This document shows, one piece after another, positions 1 to 7,190 of a stretch of DNA of 19,612 nucleotides; position 1 is the first letter of the stretch, and each line of letters opens with the position of its first letter. The stretch spans positions 1 through 19,612 of the forward strand of contig JAENJB010000014.1 of NCBI GenBank assembly GCA_016844565.1, in the 5' to 3' direction. A program made the position numbers and the translations under genes. The notes beneath the pieces were generated by a model. It searched no databases. It saw nothing but the letters and a program-made list of their open reading frames with translations, and was not told the DNA's origin. This stretch comes from Dehalococcoidia bacterium. GTDB taxonomy: Bacteria > Chloroflexota > Dehalococcoidia > JAENJB01.

Positions 1-45
1 CTAGTACTTACCTGCGGAGGTTACCGCCATGACGGTGGACAGACC

Positions 46-123
46 CTTCGCTTCGCTCAGAGCCTGCCCTGAGTGCAACGAAGGGGTGACAACACGGCAC
101 ATGTCATTCTGAGCGAAGCGAAG
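46..123. repeat. Dispersed palindromic repeat, 16-nt inverted arms
   Basis: The arm CTTCGCTTCGCTCAGA (46-61) is matched by its exact reverse complement at 108-123, with 46 nt between. The right half (about 103-126) resembles, in opposite orientation, the sequence at 7191-7224. This style of 'cattctgagcgaagcgaag' element is a common intergenic repeat in several bacterial groups and has no coding content. Positions 1-275 hold no convincing gene, only this repeat and the hairpin at 199-227. Confidence 0.75.
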
Positions 124-198
124 AATCTTTCGCTGATTTGTGCCTAGTTCAGGTTCCGACCGAGAGAAGTCCGGCGTTTTACCATGCTCCCGTAGAAT

Positions 199-227
199 AA
201 TGAGTATCGGTGATGCCGATACTCATT
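199..227 (-). terminator. Perfect 12-bp hairpin, possible end of the signalling operon
   Basis: AATGAGTATCGG and its exact complement enclose a 5-nt loop. It lies about 50 nt past the stop codon of the GGDEF gene that ends at 276 on the minus strand, where a terminator would be expected. There is no real T-run on either side, so it is either a weak or bidirectional terminator or an RNA-stabilising hairpin. Confidence 0.45.
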
Positions 228-275
228 CTCTGACCGGTGAACGCAGCTGGCAGAGACGAAACCAGGGTCTCGGAC

Positions 276-1277
276 TCACTCGAACGAGCGTCGCCGCGGC
301 TCGGGAACGGCCTGTATCTCAGATGATGCGGCTGGCCCGGTCCCGTCAGCCAGCTCGGAAGTGGCCACGCGATTCCGGCCGTTCTGCTTGGCTTTGTACA
401 GCGCTTCGTCGGCCCGCGCGATAAGGGAAGATGAATCATCGCCGGGTTTGTAGCAGGTCAAGCCCTGGCTCACAGTGATCCGGAAAATAGGGCTGCCGGT
501 GTACGTCATCTCGGTGGCAGCCAGTGTCTCTCGCAGGCGCTCGGCCGCCGTTTCGGCGGCGGTTGCGTCTGCCTTAGGTAGGATGATGAGGAACTCATCA
601 CCACCGTAGCGACCCACCGTGTCGGTTTCCCGGAGCCTCCTGCGCATGACCGAGGCAACCTTCTCGAGAACGTCGTCCCCGGTGACGTGCCCGTAGGTGT
701 CGTTGACTATCTTGAAGTTGTCCAGGTCGAGCATTATCACACAGAGGTCTTCGTGATACCTTCTCACGTATGCCATCGCGTCTTCGAGCTTCCTCAGTAC
801 GGCCCGCCTGTTAGGAATGTGTGTCAGGGAATCGAGGTTCGCTATTCTCTCCAGTTCTTCCTGGTTGGCCCTGATGAGTTGACCTTCTCGCCACTTCTTC
901 ATCGCCACGCTGATGGTGGTGAACAGCTTCTCCGCGGTGAGCCCGCTCTTGGGGAGATATCCGACTGCGCCGTCCTCGAGGGACTGCACCGCAATCTCCT
1001 CGTTTCCAAACCCGGTGAGCATCACCACGGGCGCCAGCCGTTCTCCTGCTATTTCTCTAAGCCATTCCGCCCCCGATCTCTCAGGCATCTGAATGTCCAT
1101 CAGCACAAGGTCGAGCCTGCCCTTGGCGAGAGCAGCCCGGATCTCAGCCGTCTGTCCGGCCTCGAAAGCGATGATCTCCCAACCTGTTTGTTGGTTGAGA
1201 AAGGCGCGAATCAGCTTTCGGTCCTGCGGGTCATCATCACAGATAAGGACTTTGAGTAGGGCCTGTCCGGTGTTCAA
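276..1277 (-). CDS. Response regulator with receiver and GGDEF domains (diguanylate cyclase)
   Basis: Predicted to make cyclic di-GMP from two GTP when its receiver domain is phosphorylated. Receiver at about residues 8-122: acidic cluster DDD 14-16, phospho-acceptor Asp61 (VLMDIQMP), Thr88 and Lys110. A linker helix leads to the GGDEF domain (about 148-305) with intact GGDEF at 225-229 and the inhibitory-site motif RETD at 216-219, so both catalysis and product inhibition look possible. The C-terminal 25 residues are low-complexity. I chose the TTG start at 1277 because AAGGAG sits 8 nt before it and the TTG overlaps the TGA stop of the preceding gene (TTGA). A GTG at 1307 would add 10 residues but lacks such support. 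It is the last gene of a four-gene operon and the likely output protein. The targets of its c-di-GMP are not visible here. Confidence 0.93.
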   Translation of the reverse strand: MNTGQALLKVLICDDDPQDRKLIRAFLNQQTGWEIIAFEAGQTAEIRAALAKGRLDLVLMDIQMPERSGAEWLREIAGERLAPVVMLTGFGNEEIAVQSLEDGAVGYLPKSGLTAEKLFTTISVAMKKWREGQLIRANQEELERIANLDSLTHIPNRRAVLRKLEDAMAYVRRYHEDLCVIMLDLDNFKIVNDTYGHVTGDDVLEKVASVMRRRLRETDTVGRYGGDEFLIILPKADATAAETAAERLRETLAATEMTYTGSPIFRITVSQGLTCYKPGDDSSSLIARADEALYKAKQNGRNRVATSELADGTGPAASSEIQAVPEPRRRSFE

Positions 1278-1747
1278 TTGAATAGCTCCTTCCGCGGCAA
1301 TTTGCACAGCACGAACCAGTAATTCTGGATTTCCCCTATCACCTGCTTGAGTTCGTCTAGGCTGGCCGGCTTATGGATATATCCAGCCGCCTGCAACCTG
1401 TAGCCGTCCACCATGTCCCGTTCCGAGTTCGAGGTGGTCACAATGACGACCGGAATCTGCTTGAGGACCTCATCAGCCTTGAGCTGTCTGAGGAACTCCT
1501 TCCCTCCCATCCCCGGCATGTTAAGGTCCAGCAGAATGAGGTCGGGCCACGCCGTTCTGCCGTTGGTTTCCTTGCAGGACTGCAGAAAGGTCAGTCCCTC
1601 CTCTGCACTAGACGCAACGTGCAGATCGCTGGTGATCCTCTGGCTTTTCAAGGAAGCCCTTATGAGTTTTTGGTCCGCGGGATCATCTTCGACCAGAAGT
1701 ATGGCGAGCGGCGCCGACCAGGTCGTCTGTTGGACAGCCTCCGTCAT
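1274..1747 (-). CDS. Single-domain response regulator, Rcp1/CheY-like
   Basis: A 157-residue receiver protein with no output domain. Acidic residues EDD 20-22, phospho-acceptor Asp74 (LLDLNMPG), Thr104-Thr105 and Lys126 are all present, so it should accept phosphate. The VEDDPADQKLIRASL start and the length of the helix region are typical of the Rcp1 group that pairs with PAS- or phytochrome-type kinases. Its ATG overlaps the kinase stop as ATGA and its stop overlaps the start of the GGDEF gene, so the three proteins should be made together. Likely a phosphate shuttle or sink between the kinase and the receiver-GGDEF protein; the direction of flow is inferred. Confidence 0.93.
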   Translation of the reverse strand: MTEAVQQTTWSAPLAILLVEDDPADQKLIRASLKSQRITSDLHVASSAEEGLTFLQSCKETNGRTAWPDLILLDLNMPGMGGKEFLRQLKADEVLKQIPVVIVTTSNSERDMVDGYRLQAAGYIHKPASLDELKQVIGEIQNYWFVLCKLPRKELFN

Positions 1748-3330
1748 GACGGTTGTTCACCCCACCTCGGTATTGTGAAACAGAACTTCGCCCCTTCGCC
1801 CGGCTTCGATTCCACTCCTATCTCGCCGCCGTGACGCTGTACTATCTTCTTGCAGATGGCCAGTCCGATGCCGCTCCCGGGGTACTTGGACCGGGAATGG
1901 AGGCGCTTGAACATGGCGAATATCTGTTCGTAGTACTCTGCCTCGATCCCGATACCATTGTCCTGTATCTCTAGAGCGACCATGTTGTTGGGCATCGGAT
2001 GGCTGGAGATGGCAATGACAGGGGGCACGCCGTCCCGATGGAATTTCAGGGCGTTTCCAATCAGGTTCTGGAGGAGCTGGTGCATCTGCGAGGGATCGCT
2101 GTGCACGCATGAAAGCGGCTGCGGGATATGGATTACGCCGTGTGTCTCTTCGAGCGCCGCCGCCAGCTCAAAATTCTTGAGATTCTCGATCACCTTGTTA
2201 GGGTCCACCTGCTGGAAGGGCTTTGCGCGCGTCGTCACACGGGAATAGGCCAGCAGATCATCAATCATCAACTGCATCCGCCTGGCCCCATCTGTCATGA
2301 ATTCCAGGTTCTCACGATCATCCTCGCTGAGCTTGTCTCCCAATGAATCTCTAATCAGGGCGCCAAAAGAGCTGATCTTCCGGAGAGGCTCCTGCAGGTC
2401 ATGGGACGCGACATGGGCGAAGTCCTCGAGTTCGCGATTGGACTGCTCCAGTCGACGGTTGATCTCTTTGACGCCCTTGACCAGGGCCTCTGTCTCCTGC
2501 TGCGCCTGCTTCCGTTCGGTAATGTCGCGGAAGATCCCGCGAACGTAAACCGGCTTGCCGCCGGAGAGCCGGCAGTTCATGTTACCTTCCAGCGGGACTC
2601 CGTTTCCGTTCTTATCGATGAAAACGATCTCTACGTTGCTTATCTTATCTCCTGACATCACTCCCTGGAACAGACGGAGACAGTTCTCGCGATGGTCGGG
2701 CTGTATAATTTCTAGTATTGATAGCTTGCCAGCCTCATCAGCGCTGTAGCCCAGCCTTTCCCGCCACGCTCTGTTCACATAGACAAGACGCCCGTCAGGC
2801 GCCGAGCATTGAATCATGTCGCTGGCGTTCTCGCAGAGGTCCCAATACTTCTGGTCGCGGCTTCGGGCTTCCTCTTCTGCTTGCTTCTGCGCGGTGATAT
2901 CTATGGCGTTGGCAATGACGGCCCTCTTGCCGTCGTACGACGTGGGCACGAGGGCCTCCAAGACCCACTTTAGCCTGGCATTCTTGGTGAGGAGCCGGTA
3001 TTCGTGAACAACTGACCCCCCGTCCTTCAGTAACTTCAACGTGTGGCCGGTAACGGCGTTCCTGTCCTCGGGGAAGACGAGCTTAATTGGACCAGTCCCC
3101 AGAAGCTCCTGTTCGGAGTACTGGGTAATGTGGCACATCTGGGGACTGACGAACTTGAACAGTCCATCCTGAGCTACATAGATAGCAGCCGGTGAACCGA
3201 ACACCAGACTGGACAGCAGATCCTGCGGCTGCTTCTCCTGGGCCACGAACAGCTCAATCTCCGATACGCGCTGGCGTATGCTATTGAGCTCCGAGATGAG
3301 TTGTCCCTTGCTTACATCCGCTCCAATCAT
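1744..3330 (-). CDS. PAS-PAS sensor histidine kinase, soluble
   Basis: Autophosphorylating sensor kinase. After a short N-terminal helix come two PAS domains (about residues 38-150 and 158-275, the second ending in the PAC-like RDITERKQA), a coiled coil, then the dimerisation/phospho-acceptor domain with SHDLQEPLR (His310). The ATPase domain has an N-box (LLQNLIGNALKFH, Asn422 and Asn426), G1 DNGIGI at 457-462 and G2 GSGIGLAI at 485-492. No signal peptide or membrane segment is seen, so the signal is probably cytoplasmic (redox, ligand or light cannot be distinguished). The ATG at 3330 is preferred because GGAG lies 6 nt upstream; an ATG two codons earlier directly abuts that GGAG. It follows the helix-turn-helix gene by about 35 nt and overlaps the receiver gene by 4 nt. 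Confidence 0.93.
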   Translation of the reverse strand: MIGADVSKGQLISELNSIRQRVSEIELFVAQEKQPQDLLSSLVFGSPAAIYVAQDGLFKFVSPQMCHITQYSEQELLGTGPIKLVFPEDRNAVTGHTLKLLKDGGSVVHEYRLLTKNARLKWVLEALVPTSYDGKRAVIANAIDITAQKQAEEEARSRDQKYWDLCENASDMIQCSAPDGRLVYVNRAWRERLGYSADEAGKLSILEIIQPDHRENCLRLFQGVMSGDKISNVEIVFIDKNGNGVPLEGNMNCRLSGGKPVYVRGIFRDITERKQAQQETEALVKGVKEINRRLEQSNRELEDFAHVASHDLQEPLRKISSFGALIRDSLGDKLSEDDRENLEFMTDGARRMQLMIDDLLAYSRVTTRAKPFQQVDPNKVIENLKNFELAAALEETHGVIHIPQPLSCVHSDPSQMHQLLQNLIGNALKFHRDGVPPVIAISSHPMPNNMVALEIQDNGIGIEAEYYEQIFAMFKRLHSRSKYPGSGIGLAICKKIVQRHGGEIGVESKPGEGAKFCFTIPRWGEQPS

Positions 3331-3364
3331 CAGCATCTCCAGACCGACCAGATCGTCTCGCTTA

Positions 3365-3565
3365 TCATCTCAGTGTGGTGGCCTCATCTTCGATCTTCTT
3401 GATATCGGCTTCGGTGAACAGTCTCCAGTCGCGCCTGTCCCGGCGGGGCGTGTCCTCAAGTGCCCCACTGCTGAGCCACCGCAGCAAGGTGGACCTGCTG
3501 ATACCGACCATCCGGCAGACCTCTGTCGTCCTGAAATACCTTTGCCCCCTGAGCATTACCGGCAC
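3365..3565 (-). CDS. Small MerR/excisionase-type helix-turn-helix protein
   Basis: A 66-residue protein consisting almost only of a winged helix-turn-helix like the N-terminus of MerR or excisionase proteins: FRTTEVCRMVGISRSTLLRW (about 11-30), then a wing with RRDRRDWRLF, then TEADIKKIEDEA. The GTG start at 3565 is supported by AAGGGAGG 5 nt upstream. The open frame continues to 3682, but the extra residues do not look like any domain. It is the first gene of the signalling operon and faces the palindrome and promoter at 3771-3842, so it could bind there and control its own operon and the divergent lipoprotein. No phage genes are nearby, so a transcriptional role is likelier than excision. 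Confidence 0.8.
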   Translation of the reverse strand: MPVMLRGQRYFRTTEVCRMVGISRSTLLRWLSSGALEDTPRRDRRDWRLFTEADIKKIEDEATTLR

Positions 3566-3770
3566 ATTTGCCTCCCTTTGACAACGTTTCGGAACATCGA
3601 ACAGTCTTAAGTATGCTTGATACGGCTTCGCTTTGGAATGACCCAAAAGTCCCAATTTGGCCAGCCAATAGTACGGGGCCATATCGGCAGCTATCCCATC
3701 CTGGCAAGTCCCGGCTCATGACCTGCTCCCAATAGTGATACCACTGCCCCTGGAAAACCCAGCCCTCATG

Positions 3771-3796
3771 CGCGGGCCCGCGATCGCGGGCCCGCG
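3771..3796. repeat. 26-bp perfect palindrome made of two CGCGGGCCCGCG units
   Basis: Two copies of the self-complementary 12-mer CGCGGGCCCGCG (3771-3782 and 3785-3796) are separated by AT. The whole 26 bp is its own reverse complement and contains GCGATCGC at its centre. It is followed by ATTTT and lies 17 nt before a strong promoter. It could be a protein-binding site, or a terminator-like hairpin insulating the promoter. The choice is open. Confidence 0.7.
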
Positions 3797-3813
3797 ATTT
3801 TGATCGTTACAAA

Positions 3814-3842
3814 TTGACAACCGACGAGCAATGTCCTATCAT
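3814..3842 (+). promoter_or_regulatory. Sigma70-type promoter for the lipoprotein gene
   Basis: The -35 box TTGACA (3814-3819) matches consensus exactly. After a 17-nt spacer the -10 box is TATCAT (3837-3842). Transcription would start near 3849, giving a leader of about 136 nt before the GTG at 3985. Confidence 0.8.
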
Positions 3843-3848
3843 CACATC

Positions 3849-3984
3849 AGCGTAGACGGCGGGGATGGCTGGGCACAGCCCTATCAGGAGTTGATATGGG
3901 AAATCCCGGGTTAAGGGAAAGAGGGATGGAAACCGTAATAACAGGTTAAGCCATTAGGTTCAGAGAGGAAATAGGGAGGGATAA
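3849..3984 (+). promoter_or_regulatory. Long, potentially structured 5' leader
   Basis: The leader can form a three-way junction: GGGAT (3862-3866) pairs with ATCCC (3903-3907), enclosing the hairpins GGCTG/CAGCC (3867-3880, loop GGCA) and TATCA/TGATA (3882-3896). A competing hairpin, GGG-AAAT-CCC (3898-3907), would use the same closing strand, so two mutually exclusive folds exist. Downstream sequence up to the Shine-Dalgarno AGGGAGGG (3973-3980) is purine-rich and looks unstructured. I do not recognise any known riboswitch consensus. The stems are short, so the fold is tentative. Confidence 0.35.
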
Positions 3985-5091
3985 GTGGTCAGGACAGGAC
4001 AGTGGTTCATAATAATTGGGTTGGTACTGAGTTTGGTGCTGGCGGGCTGCGCCACGCCACAGGCGCCGGCACCGGAGAGACCCGCGGCGGCCAGTCCAAC
4101 GCCAGCAGCACCGCAACTCACCCGCGAGCAGCAGCTTGTCGAGGCTGCCAAGAAAGAGGGTGGCGAGGTGACCCTCTGGGTCCACACGATTGCCGAGCAA
4201 ATCAATCTTACTAAACTCTTTCAGGCAAGGTATCCGTTTCTCAAGATGAACATCTGGAATAGCCAGGGTGCGGAAATACTGGCCAAGTTAGCAGAGGAGT
4301 CCAAGGCAGGCCGGCACTCTGTCGATGTGCTGATACTGAGCTCTGAGATGGCAGACGCCAGAACCATGGGGCTGCTTTCGGAGTACGAGTTCCCGAATGT
4401 CGTTGGCTGGACCAACCAGCCCAAGCACAACTTCTCCAGGGGCTTGGGTGGGGCAGGCAGAGTGATTGTCTACAACACCAACGTTGTTGCGCCGGCCGAG
4501 GTGCCAAAGACCTATGAGGACCTGACGAGCACGAAGTGGGCGGGGAAGACCTTCATGTCAACCTCTGGGGAAGATACACCTCTTTTCTGGGCCTACCTCT
4601 GGCGAGAAGGAGACAAGTTGAACTGGGACAAGGCTTTCAGCTTCTGGGGTGATGTCGCGAAGAACTCCAAACCACTTGTGGCGAGCGGCTTCAGCGGGCC
4701 TCTGGCGCGTCTGGCCGCCGGCGAAAAGGCCTTGTTCTTACCCGTTTCGACGCCTTCTACAATGCGCCTGATGTCGCTTGGGGCCCCGATAGCGATTGCT
4801 CCTCTGGGCTCCGTCTCCGGAGACATGGCGAGCATAGGATTGGCAAAGGATGCTCCTCATCCCAACTCGGCTCGGCTGCTCATCGACTGGCTGACCAGCT
4901 CCGAGGGTGTCCTCGCCTATGCCAACCCGACCCAGTACTTTGTGGTGGACCCCAAGCTGACTAGTAAGTCAGTGACCAACAGCCGGTTCAAAGCCTTGAA
5001 CATAGAATGGGATGCGTTGCCGCCAGAGGCTATGAATTCAGAGAATCTGAAGAAGTCCTCAGATTTTTGGATGAAGGCTCTCGGTCGGTAG
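3985..5091 (+). CDS. Substrate-binding lipoprotein of an ABC importer, iron/organic-ion type
   Basis: Extracytoplasmic solute-binding protein. The N-terminus has a positively charged end, a hydrophobic stretch and the lipobox LAGC with Cys22 as the lipid-anchored residue, then a Pro/Ala-rich linker (about 25-45). The mature part begins with LVEAAKKEGGEVTLWVHT and shows the two-lobe pattern of the family that includes AfuA/FbpA-like Fe(III) and similar binding proteins (DVLILSSEMAD, RVIVYNTNVV, SARLLIDWLTSSEG). The length of 368 residues is normal. The GTG start is fixed by AGGGAGGG 4 nt upstream and by the lipobox position. No permease or ATPase gene adjoins it, so its transporter must be elsewhere, or it acts as a receptor for sensing. 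The substrate is not determinable from sequence alone. Confidence 0.88.
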   Translation: MVRTGQWFIIIGLVLSLVLAGCATPQAPAPERPAAASPTPAAPQLTREQQLVEAAKKEGGEVTLWVHTIAEQINLTKLFQARYPFLKMNIWNSQGAEILAKLAEESKAGRHSVDVLILSSEMADARTMGLLSEYEFPNVVGWTNQPKHNFSRGLGGAGRVIVYNTNVVAPAEVPKTYEDLTSTKWAGKTFMSTSGEDTPLFWAYLWREGDKLNWDKAFSFWGDVAKNSKPLVASGFSGPLARLAAGEKALFLPVSTPSTMRLMSLGAPIAIAPLGSVSGDMASIGLAKDAPHPNSARLLIDWLTSSEGVLAYANPTQYFVVDPKLTSKSVTNSRFKALNIEWDALPPEAMNSENLKKSSDFWMKALGR

Positions 5092-5137
5092 ACGGAGGAG
5101 CGGGCCGCGCTGCTCCCGCAGAGCTCCGATTTAGGGA

Positions 5138-5166
5138 AGGAGGCGTTCGCGTAGCGAACGCCTCCT
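5138..5166 (+). terminator. 13-bp hairpin after the lipoprotein gene
   Basis: AGGAGGCGTTCGC and its exact complement flank a 3-nt GTA loop, starting 46 nt after the lipoprotein stop. No T-run follows (CCTGTTCCC), so it may stop transcription poorly or mainly protect the 3' end of the message. Confidence 0.5.
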
Positions 5167-5216
5167 CCTGTTCCCACCTCCTTCATCAGGTCTACCACTC
5201 GGCAGGCTTGGGCTAT

Positions 5217-5390
5217 CTATAGAAAGCGGCAGATGATATCCACCATGACGGAAGGCCTTCCTTCTTCAACAGGTGTATCGCTCGCTTAAGCACCGGCCTC
5301 ACTTCGCCGGGATCCTCAATAGGTTCCTCGGCATGGGCGCCAAAGGAGGGGGCCAGCATAGTGTCCAAGAAATCCTTCAGTCGTGCCCTC
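5217..5390 (-). pseudogene. C-terminal remnant of a thiamine-diphosphate (acetolactate-synthase-like) enzyme
   Basis: Read on the minus strand this encodes FGAHAEEPIEDPGEVRPVLKRAI, the typical pattern near the C-terminus of acetolactate synthase and related ThDP enzymes. The frame then slips near 5250: the first frame ends GLPSWWISS, whereas a one-base shift gives RPSVMVDIICRFL and a stop at 5217, matching the family's usual 'RPaVvdv' ending. Only about 55 residues remain and the rest of the roughly 550-residue enzyme is absent. The remnant's right edge meets the inverted repeat at 5391. This is a decayed fragment. The family assignment rests on recognising a short pattern. Confidence 0.55.
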
Positions 5391-5428
5391 TGAGCGCATG
5401 TTGTGTCCATGACCACAATATGCGCTCA
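5391..5428. repeat. 15-nt inverted repeat with 8-nt spacer
   Basis: TGAGCGCATGTTGTG (5391-5405) and CACAATATGCGCTCA (5414-5428) are inverted copies with one mismatch around TCCATGAC. It lies between the ThDP-enzyme remnant and the flavoprotein gene at 5534. It could be an operator for the flavoprotein, a recombination site, or a hairpin. No transposase or target duplication was found. Confidence 0.6.
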
Positions 5429-5533
5429 ATGAGATATTCTTGCCAACCATATTTGACGTATAGTAGTAATAGGCGGATAGAGGAGGCTGGCTTGTCTGGA
5501 GTCCTGGCCTGAAGAAATAGCTCAAGGGGGTAT

Positions 5534-6814
5534 ATGGCTAGAGTAATAGTCGTTGGTGGAGGGCTTTCGGGGTGTGGGGCAGCAATAGCAGCCAGGAAAG
5601 CCGGGCATGAGGTCACCTTGCTGGAGAGAACGGATATGGTGGCAGGCGCCGCTGTGAGGGCTGGCGATACCGGTGGCAATGGATGTTTTACCGCGCAGCA
5701 CGAACTGCGCTTCCTGGGTGGTGGGGAGCTTTTCGATGCCCTGGCCTCGATAAAGCTGCATGACAATGTGGCCTTTCCTGATGTTTCAATACATGGCTAT
5801 ATATACAATACGGGCTTAGTTGAGCCTACTATAAGGAGGGTGGTGGAAAAGGTGGGGGTGAAAGTCCTCCTTGAGAGCCGGATGACAAATGTAGTGAAAG
5901 AGGGTAGCCAGATAAAGGCAGTGAAAGTGGAAGATGGCCGCCTGGTAGAGGGCGAAGTCTTTGTGGATTGCACCGGCACGCGAGGAGGGGTCGCTATCTG
6001 CAATAAATACGGGAAGGGTTGCGTCATGTGCCTGTTCCGTTGCGTATCTTTCGGCGACCGGGTTAGCATAGTAGAGAAGGCTGGCGGCAAGGAGTCGTTC
6101 CGATACCAGCCGGATGGTAAACCGGGGAGGATAGGCGGGGGCATATTCTTATTCAAGGACACGTTAGCGGCTGATCTCAAGGCCAGGATAGAGGAGGAGG
6201 GCCTGGTGAGAATACCACTGCCTAAGCATTTGATCGACTACTCTCACCACCAGATACTGTCCGGTAACCGCAGCAATGACTTCCTGGAGAATATCGTGAT
6301 GACAGATATCGGTCCAGTGGCGAAGTGCTCCGCTATTGGCCCCATGAAGCTTGATAAATTGAGGCAGGTGCCTGGCTTAGAAAATGCCCAGGTAGAAGAC
6401 CCTCGTTCGCCCAGGTGGAACCATGTCAGTGACATTGGTATAGCGGAGAGGGATAACTCGCTGAAAGTGAAAGGTTTCGCCAACCTCTTCTGCGCGGGAG
6501 AGAAGTCCGGGCAGACCTCTGTGGATGGCGCCATCATCACAGGCTACCTGGCTGGGCATAACGCGGCCCGAAATGCTGCCGGGGCCGATCCCCTTGAGCT
6601 ACCTACGAGCCTGGCCATTGGCGACTACATGGCATTTGCTACTGAAAAATTGCGGACGGGGGAAGCCCTCAAGGTGGGCTGCCGCCTGTCTCGTGGGGAA
6701 TACTGGGAGAGAATGCAAGAGATAGGGTTGTTCACCGACGATGTAGGTAAGATTAAGAGCAGAGTGGAAAAAACTGGCTTGGCTGGCATCCTATCACGCA
6801 AAGTGACAGATTAG
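5534..6814 (+). CDS. FAD-dependent oxidoreductase, GidA/TrmFO-like fold
   Basis: A 426-residue flavoprotein. The N-terminal Rossmann fold binds FAD: VVGGGLSG (6-13) and the acidic end of strand two, LLER (Glu31). The C-terminal part, NLFCAGEKSGQTSVDGA followed by GYLAGHNAAR (317-346), is the second FAD contact as in GidA/TrmFO proteins. A cysteine group, C156-x6-C163-x2-C166-x3-C170, followed by SFGDRVS marks a distinct subfamily. I recall similar Cys-rich segments in other uncharacterised members, but cannot say whether it binds an iron-sulfur cluster or does thiol chemistry. It is shorter than MnmG (about 620), so a tRNA-modifying role is not assumed. ATG at 5534 with AAGGGGG 3 nt upstream. 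Promoter weak or unrecognised; a TATAGT at 5459-5464 has no good -35. It stands alone on its strand. Function unknown. Confidence 0.85.
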   Translation: MARVIVVGGGLSGCGAAIAARKAGHEVTLLERTDMVAGAAVRAGDTGGNGCFTAQHELRFLGGGELFDALASIKLHDNVAFPDVSIHGYIYNTGLVEPTIRRVVEKVGVKVLLESRMTNVVKEGSQIKAVKVEDGRLVEGEVFVDCTGTRGGVAICNKYGKGCVMCLFRCVSFGDRVSIVEKAGGKESFRYQPDGKPGRIGGGIFLFKDTLAADLKARIEEEGLVRIPLPKHLIDYSHHQILSGNRSNDFLENIVMTDIGPVAKCSAIGPMKLDKLRQVPGLENAQVEDPRSPRWNHVSDIGIAERDNSLKVKGFANLFCAGEKSGQTSVDGAIITGYLAGHNAARNAAGADPLELPTSLAIGDYMAFATEKLRTGEALKVGCRLSRGEYWERMQEIGLFTDDVGKIKSRVEKTGLAGILSRKVTD

Positions 6815-7020
6815 CAGGGACTTGTCGGGAGCAGTGCTAAATGGTGCCGCCAGATAGAAACAGGCATCTTGGTTCGACGCCCAGGGGAAGCGTCTAGCTT
6901 TGTAGTAACAGATGACGATTTTTGGCGCCAGCCAGTTGGTTAGTAAATTGTTAGCAGAACTTCGTCAGGTCTACCAGGCCAGGGCCGATTTAGCTTCAGA
7001 AAACAGCCCTCAAGGGTAAT

Positions 7021-7097
7021 TGGTAGCGCATACGGGATTCGAACCCGTGATCTCCGCCTTGAGAGGGCGGCGTCCTAGGCCACTAGACGAATGCGCC
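7021..7097 (-). tRNA. tRNA-Glu (anticodon CUC)
   Basis: On the minus strand the gene runs GGCGCAT ... ATGCGCTACCA, with a 7-bp acceptor stem (first pair G-U), D arm GTCTAGTGGCCTAGGAC, anticodon stem CCGCC/GGCGG with loop CTCTCAA (anticodon at 7061-7063), T arm ACGGG-TTCGAAT-CCCGT, and an encoded CCA. The flanks at 6815-7020 and 7098-7336 hold no protein gene; they contain the tRNA promoter and a repeat copy. Confidence 0.97.
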
Positions 7098-7149
7098 TCG
7101 TTCAGAGGGAACTCGGGGGAAAAGACCAACTGTCTGCAAACGGGCTATC

Positions 7150-7179
7150 ATAATATCAGACCGTGTGACTCTGGGTCAA
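7150..7179 (-). promoter_or_regulatory. Promoter of tRNA-Glu
   Basis: On the minus strand the -35 box TTGACC (7174-7179), an 18-nt spacer and the -10 box TATTAT (7150-7155) would start transcription near 7143, about 46 nt before the mature tRNA. A palindrome, GTCAAC-gttt-GTTGAC (7175-7190), overlaps the -35 box. Confidence 0.65.
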
Positions 7180-7190
7180 CGTTTGTTGAC

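Noticed and set aside
140..424. Short plus-strand frame at the left edge
   Set aside because: It overlaps the repeat, the hairpin and the end of the GGDEF gene, and its translation is Arg/Ser-rich without any pattern.
3849..3984. A c-di-GMP riboswitch, suggested by the nearby GGDEF gene
   Set aside because: The leader lacks the two-hairpin tetraloop-receptor pattern of the GEMM/c-di-GMP class that I could recognise, so only an unassigned structured leader is claimed.
5391..5428. Insertion-sequence end
   Set aside because: Only one inverted pair 8 nt apart is present, with no transposase and no target-site duplication, so it is reported only as an inverted repeat.
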